Source of the DNA: Symbiodinium natans
Taxonomy: Eukaryota > Sar > Dinophyceae > Suessiales > Symbiodiniaceae
Assembly: GCA_905221605.1 (NCBI GenBank)
Contig: CAJNDS010002135.1
Coordinates: forward strand, 1,059,001-1,123,000
Length of the DNA stretch: 64,000 nt
Reading direction: 5' to 3'
The notes beneath the pieces are model-generated. The model worked only from the letters and a program-made list of their open reading frames with translations. It ran no database searches and was not told where the DNA came from. Below are positions 10,909-21,000 of this stretch, one piece after another (within the stretch, counting starts at the first letter, position 1; each line of letters opens with the position of its first letter). Position numbers and translations under genes: made by a program.

Positions 10909-10966
10909 CCGGCATCCTGTTCGCGGCCAGGCGGGAGTAGCGCACCCTCCGTCCCAGGGCCTCGCC
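10909..10966 (-). CDS. Possible minus-strand exon, basic
   Basis: CCCTAAA repeat lies to the left and TTTAGGG repeat to the right, the exon pattern seen across the window. The minus frame G-E-A-L-G-R-R-V-R-Y-S-R-L-A-A-N-R-M-P has G or C at nearly every third position. The acceptor follows CTCGCCTTCGCGAG, and the donor would be GG|GCTTAGGG, a GC donor. No family is recognised. Confidence 0.4.
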
Positions 10967-12840
10967 CTCGCGAAGGCGAGGTCACCGGATTACCGTGGGA
11001 TTCTGTACGACTGGTTAGAGTTTAGGATTTAGTCAGGGTTCAGGGGTTTAGGGTTATAAGGGTTTATAAGTTTGTAAGATTTTATAAGGGTTTATAAGGG
11101 TATATAAGGGCTTAGAAGGGCTTATAAGGGTTCAGAATGGTTTATAAGGGTTTAAGGGTTTAAGGGTTTGGTCAGGACGAACTACCTACTGTGTTAAGTC
11201 TTTGGGGTCCCTTTTTGTCGAAATTCGACAAGGAGGGTTGCTGTTCCTTGTGGACCAAATGGGCCCTAAAAGGGCTAAGGTTTAGGGTTCTATAGCCCTG
11301 GGCCTTTCAAACCCGTACTATGACATGATGTAGAGTTCGTCTATTGCTGTCCTTGGTGGCGCGTGTATGACATGTAGGAGTTCTCTTAAGTATGGATCAG
11401 TGTACACAGGGGCTGTCCCTTGGGGACGCCCTGAACTACTTCACACATAATTTGGGTGACGCTGCTGAATTCCTTGCAGGACGGCTTACAGAAAACTTAT
11501 TAGCTGAATGAGTACACTGTGTTCGCTTTATGCTTTCTGGAATACTGCAATATCCTACAAAACTGAAATTGTGCACTTTCTTGGGGCTTATGAACACAGC
11601 AACTAAGAAAAGGACCGCCCGAAATCCCCAAAGCCCAAACACTACATCCACGCACTAGGCATGTCACATGCGCCTCTTCAGGTGTGACAGCCTGTCTTCG
11701 GGAGCAACCGTCAACATATTCAGAATCTTGATCTTAAGGTGTATTTACAGGGTTTATGAGAATAGTTAACATGGGTTCATAGGGTTCGCCCCGAACCAAC
11801 CCCAAACCTCACCTTAAGTAGTCAGGCGCGGAGTGCGTCGCGCACTTCGCCATTTGGGATGAGGCCCGTTCTTCGCCTCCAGCCATATACACCCTGCAGT
11901 AACCTTACATGCGAATTAAACCCCCAAGCCCCAGCCTGAAACATGTCTTTAGTCGAGCCCTGAACAGGGCTAAGGTCTAGGGTTTGGGGTTTAGGAATCC
12001 CTAAACCGCACACCCGATTCTTGGAGCGTAAATCTCATGCTTGACGCCCAGAGACATATCTGCAAAACGTCGGTACACTGAAGCCTAATTCACGCAGGCG
12101 ATCAGGTCAAAAAGTACTCCTGAACCCTAAATCCGACATAAGTGCCTAAATCCTAATCCGTCCACGTTCTGATACATCCCCGCATATCTAGCATACACAA
12201 GAAGTGGCATTTGGACGTCTGTACTCTGTACTATGACAAAAGATCAAACAACCTTTCCGGATAGATAGGCAACAGAAGTCATACAATCTAAATGCGACCT
12301 TGCTTCAGCACCAAGGCAAAGCGTCAACTGCCGCTGTTGGGGCATACTCGCTTCATAGTCTGACAGTTGAGTACGTTGATCGATTTAGGATGTGTGTTTC
12401 TGCTACCACATATACAACTCGACTTCGGCATGGCGAAGCTTCTGCCAAGACTCTACAAAGTTCGGGATGCTTTCCACCCCCAAGCCCTATTTGTACAAAA
12501 CGCAGGAGAGTCAGAAAACACAGAAACCATAGCAACTAAGTGAACCCCCTAAACCCTAAACCCTAAACCCTAAACCCTAAACCCTAAACCCTAAACCCTA
12601 AACCCTAAACCCTAAACCCTAAGCGCAGAGTCATAAATACTAATGCCACGTGACCCTAAGCTCAAAGATCCGGGAGTCTTCGACACCAAGCCCTTACTCC
12701 GAACCCAAAGATCTCAAGCCCAGCGAGCCTCATTAGCGTCGGGTTTAGGGTTTAGGGTTATATAAGGGTTTAAGGGGTTTAGGGTTTAAGGTTAAGGGTT
12801 TAGGGTTGGGGGTTTAGGGTTTAGGGTTTAGGGTTTAGGG
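10967..12840. other. No supported gene apart from one weak exon
   Basis: There are degenerate (TTTATAAGGG)-like repeats at 11040-11170, unique sequence at 11200-12540, and a CCCTAAA array at 12541-12620. The unique part is close to 50% GC and has no convincing exon beyond 11822-11893. Confidence 0.45.
11822..11893 (-). CDS. Possible minus-strand terminal exon
   Basis: After a TTACTGCAG acceptor the minus frame reads G-V-Y-G-W-R-R-R-T-G-L-I-P-N-G-E-V-R-D-A and reaches TGA at 11822-11824. A second frame (V-Y-M-A-G-G-E-E-R) is also open. No repeat polarity supports either. Confidence 0.25.
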   Translation of the reverse strand, partial: GVYGWRRRTGLIPNGEVRDALRA

Positions 12841-12856
12841 TTGGGGGTTTAGGGTT

Positions 12857-13000
12857 GCTGCGAAACTCGGATCCTCCACTCTCCTCTCTCTCATCCCTGA
12901 GTAGACCCCTTCAGCCTCCTCATCAAAGTCCCACGCAAGACCTCCAGCACATGAAGCACAGGGGACCCTTATATCCGGGAACCGACTTGTAAAGTGGACC
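12857..13000 (-). CDS. Protein-like minus-strand frame, weak
   Basis: The minus frame includes C-A-S-C-A-G-G-L-A-W-D-F-D-E-E-A-E-G-V-Y and then S-G-M-R-E-R-R-V-E-D. It looks like real protein sequence, but third positions are only about half GC. The repeat polarity (G-rich left, C-rich right) is that of an intron interior, so it may be a relic. Confidence 0.3.
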
Positions 13001-13149
13001 CACAGTTTCGGATGCGGTTTGGGCGAAACACCAAACCTCACGACCCTAAACACCTAACTCTAAGCCCTGCGGCCCACCCCTTCAACCCCTCAGGCAGAGC
13101 TGTTATCGAAATCAGAACGCGAAACCCTAAAAACCCTATACCCTAGCAA

Positions 13150-13390
13150 CATGTTATCCATATCTTCATAGGGATTACAGTGGTAGAGGGTATATGACCC
13201 CGATTGTAGGGTACTTGAAGATTCATGGTACTTACTATTCTAGCTGGGCTTATAACCCTACTTATCATTGGGATGACCCCTAGAAGGCCCTTTAGGGGTA
13301 TGAAAAGCAGGGTTATAAGTACAGTTATAGTTGGTTAGTATGTACCATGAACCTTCAAGTATATTTTGTCCCCAAGGTAGAAGTGCCTGG
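13150..13390. mobile_element. Family D inverted-repeat element
   Basis: The arms are GGGTACTTGAAGATTCATGG at 13208 and, inverted, CCATGAACCTTCAAGTATA at about 13347. The second arm tier pairs GGCTTATAACCC with GGGTTATAAGTAC. The element is about 240 bp, AT-richer than its surroundings, and has no coding capacity. A second copy is at 55428-55630. Confidence 0.65.
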
Positions 13391-13401
13391 GATTGCATGT
13401 C

Positions 13402-13486
13402 AGGGCCGCCGCCTCCTCTTCGACTCGCGCAGTGCGGGGCCCCGCGCGCTGCGCTGCACGGTGGCGCCCCGGCCTGGGGAGGCGGG
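13402..13486. CDS. GC-rich exon island, strand uncertain
   Basis: The plus frame after GCATGTCAG reads G-R-R-L-L-F-D-S-R-S-A-G-P-R-A-L-R-C and has almost 100% GC third positions. The minus frame after GCCTCCCCAG reads P-G-R-H-R-A-A-Q-R-A-G-P-R-T-A-R-V-E-E-E. Codon use favours plus, and neighbouring candidate exons favour minus. Confidence 0.4.
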
Positions 13487-14252
13487 GGTTTAGGGTTTAG
13501 GGATTAGGGTTTAGGGTTTAGGGATTAGCGTTTAGGGTTTAGGGTTTAGGGTTTAGGGTGTAGGGTCTGTAGGGCTTAGTGTTTGGGGTTTGGGGTTTAG
13601 GGCTTAGGGCTTGACTAGGGCCTGACTTTCAACAGACAAGTCAATGTTTCTCGATCGTGTGTTGGCTGGCGTTTAACCCCAAGGAGGATGTTCTTAGCCC
13701 CCATTAGACCCCCTGAACGCCCTTTTAACCCTCCAAACGCCCTAAACCCTCAAAACCCGCCCCAACCCTCAAACCCTCAAACCCTCAACCCCAACCCTCA
13801 ACTCCAAACCTTAAACCCCAAACCCTAAAACCCCAAACCCCACACGCCAGACCCCGCATGGGGGCGTTTCCGAACATAGGGCTTCCCCTTTTTTGGGGTC
13901 CCTTTCAGGGGATTCTATCTTTTCTGGGTTCTAAAAGGGGCACCGCTATTTTGGGAAATTCGGGTTTAGGGTTTAGGGTTTAGGGTTTAGGGTTTAGGGT
14001 TTAGGGTTTAGGGTTTAGGGTTTAGGGCCCCACATCCCAATCCGCGAGGGTCATCCTTGGCCTTCTCTGCTGGCACTTCGGCAACGAGCCTACTACCCTA
14101 AACCCTAAACCCTAAACCCTAACCCCTAAGCCCTAAACCCTAAACCCTAACCCCTAAGCCCTAAACCCTAAGCCCTAAACCCTAAACCCGAATCGGCAGG
14201 TTTTTTCGGGGGGGGGCCAAACGCAAAGAAGGTTTGGGGTTTAGGGTTGAGG

Positions 14253-14410
14253 GTTTATAGGGTTTATAGGGTTTATAGGGTTTATAGGGTTTATAGGGTT
14301 TATAGGGTTGATAGGGTTGATAGGGTTTATAGGGTTTATGGAGTTTACAGGGTTTGTAGGGTTGATAGGGTTTATAGGGTTTATAGGGTTTATCGGGTTT
14401 ATAGGGTTCA
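14253..14410 (+). repeat. TTTATAGGG variant array
   Basis: Around 17 copies of a nine-base variant (GGGTTTATA) form a homogeneous block distinct from the heptamer. This indicates local amplification of one variant. Confidence 0.85.
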
Positions 14411-15739
14411 GGTTTAGGGTTCAGGGTTTCAGGGTTTGGGGTTTAGGGTCCCTCTAGCTTAATAGGGTTTGGCAGCAGCATAGGGTCTATCACCCACAAT
14501 TTGAGGGCTCATCTGGTTCTCAAAAAAACTTCGCAAACCCAAACCGCTGTACACCCCTCAGAGGTCTGACGCTGATGTGCTTGATGGTTTTGACCTTGGG
14601 ATCCCTAAACCCTAACCCTAAACCCTAAACCCTAAACCCTAAACCCTAAACCCTAAAGTTACATGTCCATGGAAACGCACTTTCATCTCCTGAAGTCCTA
14701 GAGATTCGTGCAAACAAGCTGATGTAGGGGCTTTGTAGTAAGGGCTCAGGGTTTGGTTGGGTTCAGGGTTCAGGGTTCAGGGTTCAGGGTTTAGGGTTTA
14801 GGGTTTAGGGTCTAGGGTCTAGGGTCTAGGGTCTAGGGTTTGCGGGTAGGCCCTTTGGCACGTGATATGTCTTCCTGTATTGGCCTTCAGAGGACCATAT
14901 TGAGAAGTAGTTTTTTGAGGCCCATTGGGGCCAACTTTGAGTCGCGGGTTCTTAAGTCTTAAGGGCTTAGTTTAGGGTTTAGGGTTTAGGGTTTAGGGTT
15001 TAGGTTTAGGGGTTTCAATTTGTCAAAGAGCTGCCAGCGTGCCCTTCTTTTAGGGCGCTTGATGGCGGGGATTGCAAGGGGTTGTGGGTAACCCAGGGTT
15101 CCCGTGATACTTCCCATTTAATTACTCCCTAAGGCTCCCCAAGCTTCCCGGACGAAACCTAGGCAGGTAAACAACATGGAGCCCCCAAGAAGTGTTGCAG
15201 GAATAGGCTCGAAGGAACCACCGGTTTAGGGTTTATGTCATAGGGTTCGGAGAGCATGAGCTTCATCAAGCCGAAGCAAATAGGACGGTCGCAGTATGGG
15301 ACCGTAGCCGTGGTATAGGAACGTATAGCAAACCCTGAACAAGGATCTCTCTATAGCAGATCAGTCACGGTTGTCGTTTACCCTAGCTGTTTGCTTTAAA
15401 TTTGAATCTCCCGTTTTGGCTCAGCCATAGCAGTCTTCCCATGGTTTCTGACAAGGCAGCTTATCGTCTGTGAGTACGATCATGGTTGCGGATACATGGT
15501 TTGCTCCCTTCCAGTCAGTCAGTGCGGACTTGCAAACCATAAACCTACAGTAAGCTCTAAACCCTAAACCCTAAACTGACCGTAAACCCTAGACCCTAAA
15601 CTCTAAACCCTAGACCCTAAACTCTAAACCCTAGACCCTAAACCCTAAACCCTAAACCCCAAACCCTAAATCCTAAACCCTAAACCCTAAACCCTAAACC
15701 CTAAACCCTAACCCTAAACTCAACTCCTCAGACTGAAAC
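14411..15739. other. Intron-like stretch, one possible micro-exon
   Basis: CCCTAAA (14606-14657) and TTTAGGG (14745-14840, 14960-15010) patches surround 14658-14745. There a minus-strand reading gives a GACTTCAG acceptor, a frame E-M-K-V-R-F-H-G-H and a GTAACT donor. Plus gives L-H-V-H-G-N-A-L-S-S-P-E-V-L-E-I-R-A-N-K. Unique sequence at 15010-15550 shows nothing further. Confidence 0.3.
14850..14945. mobile_element. Family C element
   Basis: It begins GGGTAGGCCCTTTGGCA and ends GGCCCATTGGGGCCAACTT. The internal phrase AGGACCATATTGAGAA matches the copies at 22705, 23507 and 35692. Confidence 0.55.
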
Positions 15740-15817
15740 AAAGGCCGGCGCGGCCGCACGCCTTGGTGGAGCCGTTCGCGCGCGCCGGCGCGTGGCATTT
15801 GCGGGAGGGGCCGCCCT
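15740..15817 (-). CDS. GC-rich exon island, probably minus strand
   Basis: Exon-type repeat polarity. The minus reading has acceptor GTGGCTGCCAG, frame G-G-P-S-R-K-C-H-A-P-A-R-A-N-G-S-T-K-A-C with over 90% GC third positions, and donor T|GTTTCA. Other frames on both strands are also open, so both frame and strand are provisional. Confidence 0.35.
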
Positions 15818-15844
15818 CTGGCAGCCACAGGAAGACGTGTTGGT

Positions 15845-16130
15845 ATGATAGGTTTAGGGTATAGGGGTTTAGGGGTATAGGGGTTTAGGGGTTTAGGGGT
15901 TTAGGGGTTAAGGGTGTAGGGGTATAGGGGTTTAGGGGTTTAGGGGTATAGGGGTTTAGGGGTTCAGGGGTTTAGGGGTTTAGGGGTTTAGGGGTTTACG
16001 GGTTTACGGGTTTAGGGGTTTAGGGGTTTAGGGGTTTAGGGGTTTAGGGGTTTAGGGGTTTAGGGGTTTAGGGGTTTAGGGGTTTAGGGGTTTAGGGCCA
16101 TTTAGGGGTTTAGGGCCATTTAGGGGTTTA
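15845..16130 (+). repeat. TTTAGGGG octamer array
   Basis: A long block of GGGGTTTA octamers includes a small higher-order unit, GGGCCATTTAGGGGTTTA, at 16095-16140. The variant is uniform over nearly 300 bases. Confidence 0.85.
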
Positions 16131-16472
16131 GGGCCATTTTGGGGTTTGGGGTCTAGGGGTTTAGGGTTTAGGGTTTAGGGTTTAGGGTATAGGGCGTTCG
16201 AATCTTATTTCGGGTTGAGGGTTGAGGAGTTAGGGTTTAGGGTTTCGGGTAGGTGTTTTTGTGTTTTGTGTGGGGTGTGTCCAAGTGGCTTCGGAGCTTA
16301 GGTAGTTCAAGGACCCTAAACCCTAAACCCTAAACCCTGGTATGATCTAGGCCCCGAAACCCCCAAAACCCCTGAAAAGCCCTCAAACCCCACCTCAGAA
16401 CGTAATCCTGAAAACGAAGCCACAAAACCCTAACCCTCCAAGCCCCTAAACAGTCAGCCCTAAGCCCTAAAC

Positions 16473-16527
16473 CCTTCATTCAGGGGGGAGATGGGGGCCG
16501 TTCCCGCAGGAAACGAATCGTGCTTAA
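16473..16527 (-). CDS. Possible minus-strand exon
   Basis: The minus acceptor is GGTTCACCTCCAG, the frame K-H-D-S-F-P-A-G-T-A-P-I-S-P-L-N-E is open, and the donor is AAGG|GTTTAGGG. C-rich repeat is to the left and G-rich to the right. Confidence 0.35.
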
Positions 16528-16945
16528 CTGGAGGTGAACCATCAGCCCTCGGGACCCTGCTTAGGGTTGAGGGTTTTTTGAGGTTTAGGGCAAGCTCTGA
16601 AGCCTAGCAGCAATCAAGCCTGAGGATCAACTTTGTCATAGTGGGGTAGCATTTTACATTTTTATGGGTACGTAAACCCAAGAAAGACTAGAAATTTGAT
16701 TTTGAATACTATCCCAACCATAAACTAGCCAATAGGACCTGAGTTGGAGGTTGCTTGCTTGGCGCCCCGCGCGCCTGCGAGCGCGCATCGCGGCGCGCTG
16801 GTGGAGGCGGAGCTCGATGCTGGGATGGTAGAAGCATAGGGTTTTGAGTAGCCTTTGGCCTTTCACGTTTTGGGGTTTAGGGTTTTTGAGTTTGGGGTTT
16901 CGGGTTTGGGGTTTAGGGTTTGGGGTTTGGGGTTTAGGGTTTCGG

Positions 16946-17028
16946 GTTGCAAGTGGGAAGTCGGCTTGCAAGCCATCCTGGGGTGCTTTCATTACAAGGT
17001 TTTCTCTGACAAAGGCCTCCGGCGCCAA
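16946..17028 (-). CDS. Possible minus-strand exon
   Basis: The minus frame L-A-P-E-A-F-V-R-E-N-L-V-M-K-A-P-Q-D-G-L continues Q-A-D-F-P-L-A. It is helical and protein-like, but a plus frame is open too and flanking repeat is G-rich on both sides. A nearby GC-rich island at 16740-16830 is open on both strands and is not called. Confidence 0.3.
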
Positions 17029-17180
17029 TGCAGCGGGTTACCCCGAACGGAGTTGAGGATTTAGGGTTTAGGGTTTAAGGCTTCGTATGCGGTACTTTTA
17101 TTATATATTTTTTTGGGCGGGGGTGGGGGGGTGGGGGGGGGGGGGGCTGGAAAACCCTGAACCTTGAACCCGAAATGCAC

Positions 17181-17219
17181 CGTCTGCCATGCAGCTCCCA
17201 GATGTCTGAAGCCTCAACC
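17181..17219 (-). CDS. Possible minus-strand micro-exon
   Basis: ATCAGCAG acceptor, frame V-E-A-S-D-I-W-E-L-H-G-R, then ACG|GTGCAT donor. It is 39 nt with exon-type repeat polarity. No family is recognised. Confidence 0.35.
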
Positions 17220-17998
17220 CTGCTGATGGTCTTGTAGGTGAGGGTTGCGGTTCACACGACGTTCGTCTTGGGGGCTGAGGGCGTACGGGCGATATCGGGA
17301 ACCCTAAACCCTAAACCCGAAACTTAGCTGTTAGAACCTTTTCCAGCTGTTTTGCATAGCACAGGGCTTGCAAACCCCAATTTCTGGGGTGGAGGGTTGC
17401 ATGCCCTACACCCTACACCCTACACCCTAAGCCCTAAGCCCTAAACCCTAAACCCTAAACCCTAAACCCTAAACCCTAAACCCTAAACCTCAATTGCATG
17501 TGGGCCCCCCTCAGCCGTCCTTGGCAGCTGTTTGGCTGAAGGTACGTCATGCAAAGCAACTGGACAGGAGCCTGAAGGCCCCCCGAAAACCCTAAGCCCA
17601 AATTCTGGGGTTTAGGGTTTAGGGTTCAGGGTTCAGGGATTAGGGTGTTTAAGGAGTTTAGGGACTCAACAGTAATTCGAAGCACTCAGACCCTTGATAG
17701 CCAGCTTGCACGTGCCACGTGCAAAGGCGTGCAAAAGGTGCTTGCGGGCTTTGTCCAGTCCTCCTTTTCAGCCCTTGCTTCAGGGGTCTTAAAATACCCC
17801 CTAAAACACAAACCCTAAACCCTAAGCCCAACTGAACCCTATAAACCCGACTAAGCCCTAGGCACTAAACGTAAAGCCCTAAACCCTAAACCCAACCAAA
17901 CCATAAGCCCTACCAAGCTCTAGAAGCTCTAAACCCAAAGCCCTAAACCCTAAACCCTGAACCCTAAACCCACAGCCCCAAGATCCCTTGTCGTCTAC
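17220..17998. other. Repeat with weak coding-like segments
   Basis: CCCTAAA array at 17440-17488. A plus frame at 17692-17818 (L-D-S-Q-L-A-R-A-T-C-K-G-V-Q-K-V-L-A-G-F) is open and protein-like but lacks convincing splice sites. A GTACGT donor at 17536 follows A-A-V-W-L-K. Neither is called. Confidence 0.3.
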
Positions 17999-18069
17999 AT
18001 GGCCTGGCTGCGTTTCAGGGGCCATGCGCTTGTCGACAAGGTGGGGCCGTGGGCTATTCCGAACCCTTG
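17999..18069 (+). CDS. SBBP gene, probable first coding exon
   Basis: ATG at 17999 opens a frame M-A-W-L-R-F-R-G-H-A-L-V-D-K-V-G-P-W-A, ending at TTG|GTTTAGGG with two bases over. These join the single base that starts the next exon, giving Trp. CCCTAAA repeat lies upstream. A minus-strand reading is also open but does not fit the next exon. Confidence 0.5.
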
Positions 18070-21000
18070 GTTTAGGGTCTAGGGTTTAGGCTTTGGGGTT
18101 TAGGGTTTAGGGCAAGTTTATCGTTCAGGGTTTGAAGGGTGTATAGGAATGGCCTGAACCCCAACCCTCTAAACCCGAAAAGCCTGAAACCCCCAAACCC
18201 CCCAAACCCCGCGTTGCCTGCTTGAGACAGCTGCACCACGATGAGGCCTTCCACAAACCTACTCTCTTATATAGGGCGTAGAGTGGTTTGGGTTTAGGGG
18301 TTAGGCGTTAGGGTTTAGGGTTTAGGGCTTAGGGTTTAGGGTTTGGGGTTTAGGGCTTAGGGTTTAGGGTTTAGGGTTCAGGGCTTGGGGTTTATGTATG
18401 AGTAAGCGCCAGAGTCCCGCCAAGCACACAAGCAGGGCTTTGAAGGGTTTTGGGTTTAGGGTTTGGAGATTCGTTGGCCCACTCTAAAACAATTTGAACC
18501 TTCAAGCCCCTAAACCTTCAAACCTAAACCCTAAACCGTATGAACCCTAAACTCTAAACCTTAAACCTTCAAGCTCTAAGCTCAACAACTCGACCCTAAA
18601 CCCAGCGGAAGCAGCCCTAAACCTGAAACCCTATAAACCCTAAACCCAAAACTCCAAACCCCAAACCCCAAACCCCAAACCCCAAACCCTAAACCCTAAA
18701 CCTTAAACCCTAAACCCTAAACCCTAAACCCATGACAGGTGGCCGGGGACACTCCTTCTCGCGCTCCTGCCACGCGCCGCCCTGGCCAGCTGGGTCTACC
18801 AACTGGGCATCTCAACTCAAATGAGGTGAGGTTTGGGGTTTAGGGTGAGGGTTTAGGGTTTGGGGTTTTGGGGTTTGAGGTTTGAGGTTTGAGGTTAGGG
18901 CTTCAAAAGCTGGATGTTTAGTGTCTCAAAAATTTTCAATTCTGCACTTAGGGTTTAGGGCTTTGGGGGTTTCAGGGGTTTATCGGGCATGGACAAGTAA
19001 GATTCACGCGGGGGGGAGGGGGGGGGGGTTAGGGTTTAGGGTTTAGGGTTCAGGGTTTAGGGTGTAGGGTTTAGGGTTTGGGGTACCCGCTTTGCCCGGC
19101 GTAGGGTTGGTGATGCTACCTTGAACCCTGTGCCGCTTCGGCTGGAACATCATGACCCTACTAGGAAGCACTGTGAACCCTAAACCCAGGCCCTAAACGC
19201 CGATAACCCCTTGACAAAGCCCTTAAACCCTAAACCCTACACCCTTAACCCTTAACCCTTAACCCTTAAACCCTAAACCCTAAACCCTTCAACTCTTTAG
19301 AGAGCTTTAGTCCTAGACCCTGAACCCCTTATGAAAGGACGGAGGCCCTTGCAGGGACCCGAAGCGAACTTCGGGTTTAGGGTTTAGGGTTTAGGGTTTA
19401 GGGTTCAGGGTTTAGGGTTTAGGGTTTAGGGTGGGTACCCTGCAACGTTTCTAGGTTCCCCAAGACCTGAAGCCTAAATCCCAAATGCTGGCCCTAAGCC
19501 TCACAACCCAACCCAAAGCTCCTAAGTCCTGGTAGACCGTTAAACCCGAACCCTGAACCCTAATCTCTAGGCCCTTCGCCCTAAACTTCCCCCAAACCCT
19601 AAACCCTCTTTTACTATGTATATTTAAACCCTAATGACCTTCGTGGGCATGTGGTTTTTTTCTGGGCCCTAAACCCTGACCCCCTTCGTGGGCAAATGGT
19701 TTTTTTCCTGGGCCGTGCCTCCAAAAACACCCCAAATGAGGGGGACCCCAGGATCGGCCCGGGTCCCAGTTCAAAATGCGATTTTTTAGTACTGAAATCG
19801 ACGGTTCTGGGTGGGCTATCGTTTTCTGGATTTTTGATCAAAACCGAGCCTTTGGGCCCTAAACCCTGACACCCTTCGTGGGCAAATGGTTTTTTTCCAC
19901 CCGGGGGGGCCCTAAACCCTGACCCCCTTCGTGGGCAAATGGTTTTTTTCCACCCGGGGGGGGCCTAAACCCTGACCCCCTTCGTGGGCAAATGGTTTTT
20001 TTCCAGACCCCCTTCGTGGGCAAATGGTTTTTTTCCACCCGGGGGGGGGGCCCTAAACCCTGACCCCCTTCGTGGGCAAATGGTTTTTTCCGCCCGGGGG
20101 GGGCCCTAAACCCTGACCCCCTTCGTGGGCAAATGGTTTTTTTCCAGACCCCCTTCGTGGGCAAACGGTTTTTTTCCACCCGGGGGGGCCCTAAACCCTG
20201 ACCCCCTTCGTGGGCAAATGGTTTTTTTCCACCCGGGGGGGCCCTAAACCCTGACCCCCTTCGTGGGCAAATGGTTTTTTCCCACCCGGGGGGGCCCTAA
20301 ACCCTGACCCCCTTCGTGGGCAAATGGTTTTTTTCCACCCGGGGGGGCCCTAAACCCTGACCCCCTTTCGTCGGCAGATGGCTTTTTTCCAACCAGGGGG
20401 GGCCCTAAACCCTGACCCCCTTCGTCGGCAAATGGTTTTTTTCCACCCGGATGGGGCCCTAAACCCTGACCCCCTTCGTGGGCAAATGGTTTTTTTCCAC
20501 CCGGGGGGGCCCTAAACCCTGACCCCCTTCGTCGGCAAACGGTTTTTTTCCACCCGGGGGGGGGCCCCTCATCGGCATATTGTCTGGTGGGCCTCTGGGG
20601 CATAGGGTTTAAAGGCACGGTTTGGGGCAAAGGGTTTGGGGCCCTGAGGGTCCCCCGCCCCCCGCCACAGTAGGTTGAGAGTTAGATTTCGGGTTTTGAG
20701 CCAACTGGACCTTAAGCTTTAAGCCTACTGGGAATGTATTGAGTGATTTTTGTATTTTCTCAATGTTATGGGTTTCTTGGGTGGGTGGGGTTTTATTCCA
20801 ACACTTGACAAGCTGCTTGACTAGTGAATGCTCGGACTTGAGATGCTGAACCCTAAACCCTAAACCCTAAACCCAAACCCCTAACCCCTAATCCCTAACC
20901 CCTAACCCTAAACCCCCCCCCCCCCCCCTAAACCCTAAACCCTATAATTGCCTAAACTCTATGGGGGCCAACTTGAGCCGAGCCGAGGCACAAAGAACTG

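Noticed and set aside
19859-20630. Repetitive minus-strand proteins with K-P-F-A-H-E-G-G-Q-G-L-G units
   Set aside because: The frame follows the 55-bp tandem unit of element E; unit length changes break it and the second copy of the element lacks it.
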